From the NCBI GenBank assembly GCA_017621055.1, contig JAGATX010000021.1, positions 1 through 57,650 on the forward strand: 57,650 nt of DNA, in the 5' to 3' direction. A program made the translations under genes and the position numbers. How positions within the stretch are numbered: the first letter of the stretch is position 1; each line of letters begins with the position of its first letter. Below the pieces are notes generated by a model. The model was not told where the DNA came from, made no database searches, and saw only the letters and a program-made list of their open reading frames with translations. Below are positions 33,093 through 40,270 of the stretch, one piece after another. Source of the stretch: Muribaculaceae bacterium (GTDB lineage: Bacteria; Bacteroidota; Bacteroidia; Bacteroidales; Muribaculaceae).

Positions 33093-35978
33093 ATGAAAAA
33101 AATCTTTATGCGCGGCCTTGCCGTGGTGAGCCTGCTCCTTACGGGAGCCTTCGCTCTCAACGCCCAGAGTGCCGCCGACCTGCCCCAACTGCCCCAGGAC
33201 TCCAATGTCATCATCGGGCACCTCGATAACGGACTCACATATTACATCCGTCACAACGAGAAACCGCGCGGCCAGGCCGACTTCTACATCGCACAGAAGG
33301 TGGGCTCCATCCTCGAAGAGGACAACCAGCGCGGTCTCGCCCACTTCCTGGAGCATATGTGCTTCAACGGCACCGAGAACTTCCCCGAAAAGGGCATCAT
33401 CAACTGGCTGGAGAGCGTGGGCGTGAAATTCGGCCGCAATCTCAACGCCTATACCTCCGTCGACGAGACAGTATATAATATATCGGCCGTACCCGTCGCC
33501 CGCACCAGCGTTCAGGACTCGTGCCTGCTCATCCTCCACGACTGGAGCACGGCGCTGACCCTCGCTCCCGAGGAAATCGACGCCGAACGCGGTGTTATCC
33601 ACGAGGAATGGCGCCAGAGCATGGTAGGCAGCATGCGTATCTTCGAAAAGGCTCTCCCCGCCATGTACCCCGACTGCCGCTACGGCTACCGTCTGCCCAT
33701 CGGCACAATGGATGTGGTGGACAACTTCCCGCACCAGGCTCTGGTGGATTACTACCACAAGTGGTACCGTCCGGACCAGCAGGCCGTTATCGTCGTGGGC
33801 GACATCGACCCCGTGTATATCGAGAACAAAATCAAGGAGATCTTCTCGCCCATCGCCATGCCCGAGAACGCCGCCGAGCGCGAGTACTTTGAGGTTCCCG
33901 ACACCCCCGGCACCATCTTCGCCATCGGTTCGGACCCCGAGATGCAGATGCCCGTGGCCCTGATGTTCTTCAAGACCGACGACATACAGCTCCCCCGCGA
34001 GATGCGCAACACCCAGATGTTCTACCTCCTCGACTATATGAAGAACATCACCCAGATGATGCTCAACAGCCGCTACGAGGAACTCTCCAAGAACCCCGAA
34101 ACACTCTTCGCCAGCGCACAGGTTGAATTCGGCGACTATTTCCTCGCCAAGACCAAGGGCGCCGTCAGCCTCGAGGTTACCGCCAAGGGCAACGACATCA
34201 TCCCCGCTTTCGAGGCCGCTTACCGCGAGATTATCCGCGCCGACCAGGGCGGCTTCACCGTCGGTGAGTACGAGCGTGCCCGCGACGAGTTCATCTCGCA
34301 GGTGAACCGCCTCTACGAGGAGCGCGCAAACCGCGAGACCGAAAGCTTTTCGCGCGAGTATGTCCGTCTGTTCGTCGACAACTATCCCGCTCCCGGCATC
34401 GAGGTGGAAAAGCCCCTCTACGAGCAGTTCGCCGGCCTGCTGAACGTCGACGCCATCAACCAATGGTTCGGCTCGCTCATCCAGGACGACAACCGCGTGG
34501 TGCTCATCCTCATGCCCGAGGGTGAGGGTTACACCAACCCCGACGAGGACGCCCTCGCCACCGCCCTCGAGGCCATCGACGAGGAAGACCTCGAGCCCTA
34601 CCGCGACGAAGTGCGCACCGACCCCCTCATCCCGCAGCTTCCCGCCGCCGGCAGCGTGACCTCCACGCGCCATCTCGACGAATGGGACGCCACCGAGTAC
34701 ACCCTCTCCAACGGCGTTAAGGTCGTGGTGAAACCCACCACCTTCAAGAACAACGAGATAGTGTTCGAAGCCCAGGCCCTCGGCGGCGCCGGCGCCACCC
34801 TCGACCAGACCGAGGCTCCCAGCATAATGTTCGCCCCCATGGCCATGAGCTCGTACGGTCTCAACGACTACTCCAACTCCGACCTGCAGAAATATCTTGC
34901 CGGCAAACAGCTGGAAATCGACTTCAACTTCACCGACTATGTGCGCAGCATGGACGGCCACAGCACCGTTGCCGACCTGCCCACACTCATGGAGATGATC
35001 TACGCCTACTTCACCGGCGTGAACATCACCGAGCAGGAGTATGCCGCCACACAGAGCATGCTCGCCGGCATCCTCGCCAACCAGGAGACCAATCCCCAGT
35101 TCATCTTCCTCAAGGAAGTTAAGCACGACCTCTTCGCCGCACCCTCGGAGCAGAGCATCACGCCCGCCGAAATCGGCGCCGCCAAGCGCGAGACAATCAT
35201 AGACATCTACCGCTCCATGCTGGCCAACGCCGCCGACTATACCTTCTACTTTGCCGGCACCATCGACGAGGCTACCTTCATCCCCCTGATGGAGCAGTAC
35301 ATAGCCACCCTGCCCGCCAACCCCACCGCCACCACAACCACATATACCCACAACGCCGACTTCGAAATCCGCGGCGGCACCGCCGAGAGCACCCACACCT
35401 GCGCCATGCAGACGCCCCAGAGCTGGGTATTCATAATCTTCAGCGGTCAGATGGAATACACACCGCGCAACAAGGCCCTGGCCACCATCGCCAACCAGAT
35501 CCTCTCCAAGCGTCTTCTCAACAAGGTGCGCGAGGAAATGGGCGCAACATACTCCATCGGCGCCAACGGCGGCCTGAACCGCACGAGCCTCAACAACTTC
35601 ATGTGCCAGATCGCCTTCCCCATGAAGCCCGAACTTAAGGCCGAGACCCTGCCCATCATCCGCCAGATTATCGAGGAGATGACGCAGAACGTCACCGCCG
35701 ACGAGCTCGCTCCCGCCATCGAGTACCTCAACAAGATGGCCGTCGAGAACCTCGAGAAGAACGAGGAATGGGTAAGCGCAATGTCGGCAACGGCCATCAA
35801 CGGCGTGCAGACATTCACCAACGCCGCCGAGACCCTCAACGGTATCACCGTCGAGGATGTGCAGAACTTCGTGCGTGCCGTTCTTGACCAGAACAACTAC
35901 CGCACCATCGTCCTCGACCCCGACGCCGCATCCATCGAGGCCGCCGCTGCTGCAGCACCCGCTCCTGCCGCCGAATAG
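33093..35978 (+). CDS. M16 family zinc metallopeptidase (pitrilysin-like), exported
   Basis: The signal peptide (MKKIFMRGLAVVSLLLTGAF, cleavage near LNA) places the enzyme in the periplasm or on the outer membrane. The inverted zinc motif HxxEH is His84-Phe-Leu-Glu87-His88 in RGLAHFLEHMCFNG, and Glu165 (DAERGVIHEEW) sits at the spacing of the third ligand in pitrilysin. The 961 residues form two M16 halves; the second half (from about 515) begins EYTLSNGVKVVVK and lacks HxxEH, as expected for the non-catalytic half. A C-terminal Ala/Pro tail closes the protein. It probably degrades short peptides. The gene is monocistronic with its own terminator. Confidence 0.96.
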   Translation: MKKIFMRGLAVVSLLLTGAFALNAQSAADLPQLPQDSNVIIGHLDNGLTYYIRHNEKPRGQADFYIAQKVGSILEEDNQRGLAHFLEHMCFNGTENFPEKGIINWLESVGVKFGRNLNAYTSVDETVYNISAVPVARTSVQDSCLLILHDWSTALTLAPEEIDAERGVIHEEWRQSMVGSMRIFEKALPAMYPDCRYGYRLPIGTMDVVDNFPHQALVDYYHKWYRPDQQAVIVVGDIDPVYIENKIKEIFSPIAMPENAAEREYFEVPDTPGTIFAIGSDPEMQMPVALMFFKTDDIQLPREMRNTQMFYLLDYMKNITQMMLNSRYEELSKNPETLFASAQVEFGDYFLAKTKGAVSLEVTAKGNDIIPAFEAAYREIIRADQGGFTVGEYERARDEFISQVNRLYEERANRETESFSREYVRLFVDNYPAPGIEVEKPLYEQFAGLLNVDAINQWFGSLIQDDNRVVLILMPEGEGYTNPDEDALATALEAIDEEDLEPYRDEVRTDPLIPQLPAAGSVTSTRHLDEWDATEYTLSNGVKVVVKPTTFKNNEIVFEAQALGGAGATLDQTEAPSIMFAPMAMSSYGLNDYSNSDLQKYLAGKQLEIDFNFTDYVRSMDGHSTVADLPTLMEMIYAYFTGVNITEQEYAATQSMLAGILANQETNPQFIFLKEVKHDLFAAPSEQSITPAEIGAAKRETIIDIYRSMLANAADYTFYFAGTIDEATFIPLMEQYIATLPANPTATTTTYTHNADFEIRGGTAESTHTCAMQTPQSWVFIIFSGQMEYTPRNKALATIANQILSKRLLNKVREEMGATYSIGANGGLNRTSLNNFMCQIAFPMKPELKAETLPIIRQIIEEMTQNVTADELAPAIEYLNKMAVENLEKNEEWVSAMSATAINGVQTFTNAAETLNGITVEDVQNFVRAVLDQNNYRTIVLDPDAASIEAAAAAAPAPAAE

Positions 35979-35999
35979 TCTCCCCGCATCCCACCCACA

Positions 36000-36038
36000 C
36001 AAGAGGCCGCATCCCCCCGGGCGCGGCCTCTTGCTGTG
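36000..36038 (+). terminator. Intrinsic terminator of the M16 protease gene
   Basis: A perfect 11-bp stem (36000-36010 with 36023-36033) with 12-nt loop precedes a CTGTGTTTTTG tract. It is 22 bp after the stop codon. Confidence 0.85.
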
Positions 36039-36045
36039 TTTTTGT

Positions 36046-36077
36046 TTTGGTGGTGTGGGAAATTATTGCTATGTTTG
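36046..36077 (+). promoter_or_regulatory. Promoter of thrC
   Basis: TTTG at 36046-36049, a 20-bp spacer and TATGTTTG at 36070-36077 match the -33/-7 consensus. The promised start of transcription is about 20 nt before the ATG at 36104 and excludes earlier in-frame starts. Confidence 0.65.
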
Positions 36078-36103
36078 CAATGCAGAAAAAAGAGAAAGAT
36101 AGT

Positions 36104-37414
36104 ATGCGCTACATAAGCACCAACGGAAAGACGCCGGGCACCACTCTGGCACATGCCGCCGAGGCGTGCGTGGCGCCGGACGGCGGTCTGTATATCCCGG
36201 AGCGTATTCCGGAACTGCCGCGTGCGTTTTTCAACAACTTAGGCGACATGACGATGCGCGACATCGCTTATGTGGTGTGCTCGTCGTTTATGGACGGGGA
36301 GTTCCCGGCCACCACCGTGAAGGAAATCGTGGACAGCGCTTTCGCCACTGAGGCTCCGCTGGCGGGCGTGGGCTTTGACACCCATGTTCTGGAACTTTTC
36401 CACGGTCCCACGCTGACGTTCAAGGACTACGGATCGCGGTTCTTCGGGGCATTGCTCTCGCGTGTGCCGGCACCGGGGCGACGCCGCGTAGTGCTGGTGT
36501 CGACCGTCGGCAACAGCGGCGCAAGCACGGCCTACGGCTTCGGCGGCGAGAAGGGCGTGGAGGTCTTCGTTCTCTATCCCACGGGTGTTCTGGGCCGCAT
36601 GGCTCGCCGCCAGTTCACGGCAGCGGCGCCCAACGTCCATGCCCTCGAAGTCATAGGCACCATCGACGACTGCAAGGCTCTTGTTGCCGCCAGCGTGGCC
36701 GACGAGGGCCTGTCGGAGCTGTCGCTCACCTGCGCCAACTCGCTGAACATAGCGCGTGTGCTGCCGCAGGTGGTGTTCGCCTTCCACGCCTATGCCCGCA
36801 TGCTCGGCGCCGGCGTGCGCAATGCCGGCCGCGCCGTCTACTCCATCCCCTGCGGCAACTTAGGTAATCTTGTGGCGGCGCTGATAGCCCGGCGCATGGG
36901 TCTTCCCATGGGCGCCATTGTGGGCGTGAGCAACGCCAACGACGCCCTGCGTCGCAATCTGGCGGAAGCCGCCGGACCCGACGAACGGCCGGTGGCCACC
37001 TATGCGCCGTCGATGGACCTTCTCCGCCCGTCGGGGCTACCCCGGCTGACAGCTCTCTGCGGCGGCGCCGACGGCGTGGAGCGCGAAATCACCGTCGCCG
37101 CGCCGGTGAGCGACCGCGACATTGCCGCCGCCATCCTGCGCCTGCGCACCGACTACGGTTATACCATCGACCCACACGGCGCCTCCGCCTATGTCGGCGC
37201 CATGCGCGCCCAGGCGCCGGCGGGTGTGCCCCGCGTGGTGTTCGCAACGGCACATCCGGCGAAAAATCTCGACATCATGACGGCGATAACGGGCGCGCCC
37301 GTCGAACTGCCCGTGCAGCTCACACGTTTTATGAGCGGAGGGCGTCATCCGCTCGTCATGCCGGCAACCATGGCTGCGCTGCGCCGCGCCCTGCTCGCAA
37401 ACCCTCGCAAATAA
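36104..37414 (+). CDS. thrC: Threonine synthase
   Basis: The PLP enzyme converts O-phosphohomoserine to threonine. I chose the ATG at 36104 (MRYISTNGKTPG) because the promoter overlaps earlier in-frame starts. The PLP lysine is Lys107 in GPTLTFKDYGSRFF. The phosphate-binding loop is in VSTVGNSGASTAYGF, and SIPCGNLGNLVAALIARRMG is the second family signature. The 436-aa length fits the E. coli-type enzyme. No thrA or thrB is adjacent. The gene at 37436 follows 21 bp later on the same strand and may be co-transcribed. Confidence 0.96.
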   Translation: MRYISTNGKTPGTTLAHAAEACVAPDGGLYIPERIPELPRAFFNNLGDMTMRDIAYVVCSSFMDGEFPATTVKEIVDSAFATEAPLAGVGFDTHVLELFHGPTLTFKDYGSRFFGALLSRVPAPGRRRVVLVSTVGNSGASTAYGFGGEKGVEVFVLYPTGVLGRMARRQFTAAAPNVHALEVIGTIDDCKALVAASVADEGLSELSLTCANSLNIARVLPQVVFAFHAYARMLGAGVRNAGRAVYSIPCGNLGNLVAALIARRMGLPMGAIVGVSNANDALRRNLAEAAGPDERPVATYAPSMDLLRPSGLPRLTALCGGADGVEREITVAAPVSDRDIAAAILRLRTDYGYTIDPHGASAYVGAMRAQAPAGVPRVVFATAHPAKNLDIMTAITGAPVELPVQLTRFMSGGRHPLVMPATMAALRRALLANPRK

Positions 37415-37435
37415 CCACATAAAACACTGAATATA

Positions 37436-37795
37436 ATGGCCAACAAACGACAACTCAAGAAATTCATACGCCACAACTGCGGAATGTTCGCCGCCGAGAT
37501 ACTGCTGGCACGTGCCGAGTTCCCCGAAATCGACCGCAAGACCGTGTACGACATCGTGCGGGCTCTTGCATCGCTGCAGACGCGCACCCTCTCGCGCGCC
37601 AATGTGGCCTACGACCACAGCCGGCGCGACAGCGACCCCGCCACTTACCGCAAGGAGCGCTCCGCCTACTACCGCAAGGCCTACCGCCGCCTGCTCGACG
37701 AGTACTACACCTCCCTCGACGACATTCTCAAGAAAATGAATGCCGCACTGCCCGAAAACGTGCGCGCCATGCTCAAGGAGGCCGCCGCACAATGA
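37436..37795 (+). CDS. Conserved hypothetical protein, 119 aa
   Basis: I do not recognise a family. The protein is soluble, basic in its first half and helical throughout, with AAEILLARAEFPEIDRKTVY and RKERSAYYRKAYRRLLDEYY as the most distinctive stretches. There is no signal peptide or cysteine motif. Its stop overlaps the start of the acyltransferase gene (ATGA), and that gene in turn overlaps the amidase gene the same way, so it belongs to a tightly coupled three-gene set after thrC. A regulatory or RNA-binding role could be guessed from charge but is not supported. Confidence 0.8.
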   Translation: MANKRQLKKFIRHNCGMFAAEILLARAEFPEIDRKTVYDIVRALASLQTRTLSRANVAYDHSRRDSDPATYRKERSAYYRKAYRRLLDEYYTSLDDILKKMNAALPENVRAMLKEAAAQ

Positions 37796-38337
37796 ATCTT
37801 GCCGCCCGCATCCTGCGCATGGCGGGGTGGACGGTGCGCGTCACCGTGCCGGACTACCCCAGGTGCATAATCTGCGTGGCGCCCCACACCAGCAACCTCG
37901 ATTTCATCGTCGGCAAGCTGGCCTATGCCGCCGTCGGGCGCAAGGCCGGCTTCCTGATGAAGTCCAGCTGGTTCTTCTGGCCGTTAGGCTGCTTTTTCCG
38001 GGCCATCGGCGGCGTGCCCGTCTACCGCGGCGACTCGCGGCGGGGCTCGCTCACCGAGCAGCTCACCGAGCGCTACCGCACGTCGGAGCGTCTGGTGCTC
38101 GCCATCACGCCTGAGGGCACGCGCAGCCGCACCGACCGCTGGCATACGGGCTTTCTGCACATAGCGCGCGAGGCCGGCGTGCCTGTGGTGCTCGGCGCCA
38201 TCGATTTCGGCACAAAGCGCGTGCTGATAGAGCGCACGTTCACACCCACGGGCGATGTGGAGGCCGACCTGAGGGCCGTAAAAGACTATTACCGACAATT
38301 CACGGGACGACACCCCGAAAAATTCACTGCCGAATGA
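37792..38337 (+). CDS. PlsC-like 1-acyl-sn-glycerol-3-phosphate acyltransferase family protein
   Basis: A short (181 aa) acyltransferase of the PlsC superfamily. The catalytic HX4D motif is His32 to Asp37 in VAPHTSNLDFIVG; the substrate motif is AITPEGTRSRTDRWH, and GVPVVLGAIDFGTKRV is the following conserved strand. The hydrophobic stretch SSWFFWPLGCFFRAIGG suggests peripheral attachment to the inner membrane. Compact homologues are common in Bacteroidetes; whether it makes phosphatidic acid or acylates another lipid is unknown. It is coupled by ATGA overlaps on both sides. Confidence 0.92.
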   Translation: MNLAARILRMAGWTVRVTVPDYPRCIICVAPHTSNLDFIVGKLAYAAVGRKAGFLMKSSWFFWPLGCFFRAIGGVPVYRGDSRRGSLTEQLTERYRTSERLVLAITPEGTRSRTDRWHTGFLHIAREAGVPVVLGAIDFGTKRVLIERTFTPTGDVEADLRAVKDYYRQFTGRHPEKFTAE

Positions 38338-39143
38338 ATACCATCACCGACCGCCTGCGCGTGGCGGCGCTCCCCCTCGACATCGTGTGGGGCAACAAGG
38401 CCGCCAACCTCGCCGCCGTGGCCGCCGCCATGGAGCACCTGCCCGCCGGCACCGACATCGTTGCCCTTCCCGAGCTGTTCACCACCGGTTACTCCGACGA
38501 TCCTCTCGCCGCCGACGCCATGGCCGAGACAAACGGCGGCGACACCATAGAGCACCTGCGGCGTCTGGCCCGGCGCTACGAATGCGCCTTTGCGGGCACT
38601 TTCCTGGCGCGCACGGCAAACCGCCTGTACAACCGCGCTTTCTTCATCGAGCCCAACGGCGACGAGACCTTCTACGACAAACGCCACCTCTTTTCGCTCA
38701 GCAGCGAGGCAAAGATATTCACCGCGGGAGCGCGGCGTCCGCCTGTCGTGCGGTTCCGGGGATGGAATATCGCCATGGTGGTGTGCTACGACCTGCGCTT
38801 TCCGGTGTGGTGCCGCTGCCGCCGCTCGGCCTACGACCTTCTGCTGGTCCTTTCCAACTGGCCGCAGGCGCGGGGGTATGCCTACGAACATCTGCTCATT
38901 GCGCGAGCCATCGAGAACCAGTGCGCCGTTGTAGGCGCAAACCGCGGCGGCAAGGATGTATATGGCGACTACGACGGGCTGTGCCGCATCTACGACTGCC
39001 GCGGCTACGAGCTGCCGCCCGTCGACGATGCCGCGCCTTTTGTCGCCGCCGACCTTAGTCTGCAGAAGCAGAACCATTACCGTACCACCTTCCCGGCGGG
39101 CAACGACGCCGACGATTTCGACCTTATCGACGCGGGCTTCTGA
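38334..39143 (+). CDS. Nitrilase-family amidohydrolase (YafV/omega-amidase-like)
   Basis: A carbon-nitrogen hydrolase with the catalytic triad Glu47 (VALPELFTTGY), Lys116 (FYDKRHLFS) and Cys151 (AMVVCYDLRFPVW). The segment LLVLSNWPQARGYAYEHLL and the later NQCAVVGANRGGKD match omega-amidases such as YafV/Nit2, which hydrolyse alpha-ketoglutaramate and ketosuccinamate. The 269 aa fit that group. It is the last gene of the coupled set, and only 9 bp separate it from the convergent four-TM protein gene, with no hairpin in between. Confidence 0.93.
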   Translation: MNTITDRLRVAALPLDIVWGNKAANLAAVAAAMEHLPAGTDIVALPELFTTGYSDDPLAADAMAETNGGDTIEHLRRLARRYECAFAGTFLARTANRLYNRAFFIEPNGDETFYDKRHLFSLSSEAKIFTAGARRPPVVRFRGWNIAMVVCYDLRFPVWCRCRRSAYDLLLVLSNWPQARGYAYEHLLIARAIENQCAVVGANRGGKDVYGDYDGLCRIYDCRGYELPPVDDAAPFVAADLSLQKQNHYRTTFPAGNDADDFDLIDAGF

Positions 39144-39152
39144 CGCGCCGGA

Positions 39153-39728
39153 TCAGTGCAGCGCTGACCGCAGGTTGCGCAGTATGCGCGATATTATCCT
39201 TGACTGGTTGCGGAACTTGGCGATACCTACGCCGAGACCCACGACGCCGCCGACGCATGCGCCGATAAATCCGCTCATATTGTTCATATACAGGAACCAG
39301 ATCAGGGGCACCAGCACAGCCACGCCCATTACTATTCCTATGGCGAGCAGGCGCCACCGCCACTGCATTATCTTCACGCAGTGGGCTATGGCCGTGACTA
39401 TCGGCATATTGCCGTAGTCGCAACTGAGGATGAACTTGCGGAAACGGATGATGATGAACATCTCCACGGCGCCGAAAACCGCGTAGATGACCGATATCCA
39501 GCCGGGAATGCCCATAAACTTGAGTGCCGGCGACAAAACAATTATGATAACGGCGCACGCCAGCGGGAAGTTGTAGCTGTGCGCCAGTTCGGCCTGCGAC
39601 GACGAGGCTTTGCCGGCGGCCAGCGCCGCCGCCAGCCGTCTGTTTTCGGCTTCGAGGCGCCGGGAGGGCATCGGCATGCCTCCCCATGCACGGCGCAGGC
39701 GCGATATGTCGAGATTATCGTGTTCCAT
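39153..39728 (-). CDS. Four-TM membrane protein coupled to an ECF sigma factor
   Basis: A 191-aa protein with a cytoplasmic, Arg/Ala-rich N-terminus of about 48 residues and four hydrophobic segments at roughly 53-72, 77-96, 127-147 and 150-168, followed by a basic tail. I do not recognise a domain. Its start overlaps the sigma-factor gene by 14 bp, so the two are surely co-translated. By position it is a candidate membrane regulator (anti-sigma) of that sigma factor, but no zinc-binding or other anti-sigma motif is visible. Confidence 0.82.
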   Translation of the reverse strand: MEHDNLDISRLRRAWGGMPMPSRRLEAENRRLAAALAAGKASSSQAELAHSYNFPLACAVIIIVLSPALKFMGIPGWISVIYAVFGAVEMFIIIRFRKFILSCDYGNMPIVTAIAHCVKIMQWRWRLLAIGIVMGVAVLVPLIWFLYMNNMSGFIGACVGGVVGLGVGIAKFRNQSRIISRILRNLRSALH

Positions 39729-40218
39729 GGGCGAAGTGGGAGAGTTTTTCTTTGATTCGATGTAGTTTGACGGCCACGTTGGCCCGGCTGATACCGGTGA
39801 TGAGCGCTATCTCGTCGTAGGGTTTCTCGTCGAGCCAGAGGGTGACGACAGCTTTTTCGAGAGGGTCGAGGCGCGATATCAGCGAGTGGAGATACTTCAC
39901 ATCTTCCGCCACATTGCGGCTGTCGGGGTCGTCGGCGGGTTCGGCGGTGATGTCGTCGAGGCTCAGATTGTCGCCGTGGCGGTCGTTCCGCCGGTGCCAG
40001 CTGATGCACGTGTTGATGGCCAGGCGGTACAGCCATGTGGACACGCGGGCGTCGCCGCGGTAGCTGTCGAGGCCGTTCCACAGGTTGATGAGTACTTCCT
40101 GATAGAGGTCGTCGAACGATGCCGAGGCCGACGAATAGAGGTAGCACACCTTTGCGATGAGCGCCTTGTGCCCGTCGCTGATGTCCAGAAATAGCCGTTC
40201 GCGTTCCTCGGTGGTCAT
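39715..40218 (-). CDS. ECF-family RNA polymerase sigma factor
   Basis: I chose the ATG at 40218 (MTTEERERLFL), giving 167 aa; an in-frame TTG three codons upstream lies against a hairpin. Region 2 contains SASFDDLYQEVLINLWNG and STWLYRLAINTCISWHRR, and region 4 contains LISRLDPLEKAVVTLWLDEK with ALITGISRANVAVKLHRIKE as the helix-turn-helix. It follows clpC on the same strand with a 50-bp gap that is mostly occupied by a hairpin. The gene after it encodes a four-TM protein and overlaps it by 14 bp. Confidence 0.93.
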   Translation of the reverse strand: MTTEERERLFLDISDGHKALIAKVCYLYSSASASFDDLYQEVLINLWNGLDSYRGDARVSTWLYRLAINTCISWHRRNDRHGDNLSLDDITAEPADDPDSRNVAEDVKYLHSLISRLDPLEKAVVTLWLDEKPYDEIALITGISRANVAVKLHRIKEKLSHFAHGTR

Positions 40219-40228
40219 ATTATACAAG

Positions 40229-40270
40229 ACGCGGGCCGCTGCGTAAAATTACAGCGGCCCGCGTTTTTTT
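40229..40270 (+). terminator. Hairpin with plus-strand T-run between clpC and the sigma-factor gene
   Basis: A perfect 13-bp stem (40229-40241 with 40252-40264) with 10-nt loop is followed on the plus strand by six T residues. On the minus strand, where the flanking genes are read, there is no T-run after it, so it is either a weak terminator of clpC or a terminator for plus-strand transcripts running antisense through the sigma operon. Confidence 0.6.

Noticed and set aside
33027-36002. Very long open frame on the minus strand opposite the M16 protease gene
   Set aside because: The plus-strand gene has signal peptide, zinc motif, promoter and terminator. The antisense frame has a low-complexity Gly/Val/His/Glu composition typical of the complement of GC-rich coding sequence.
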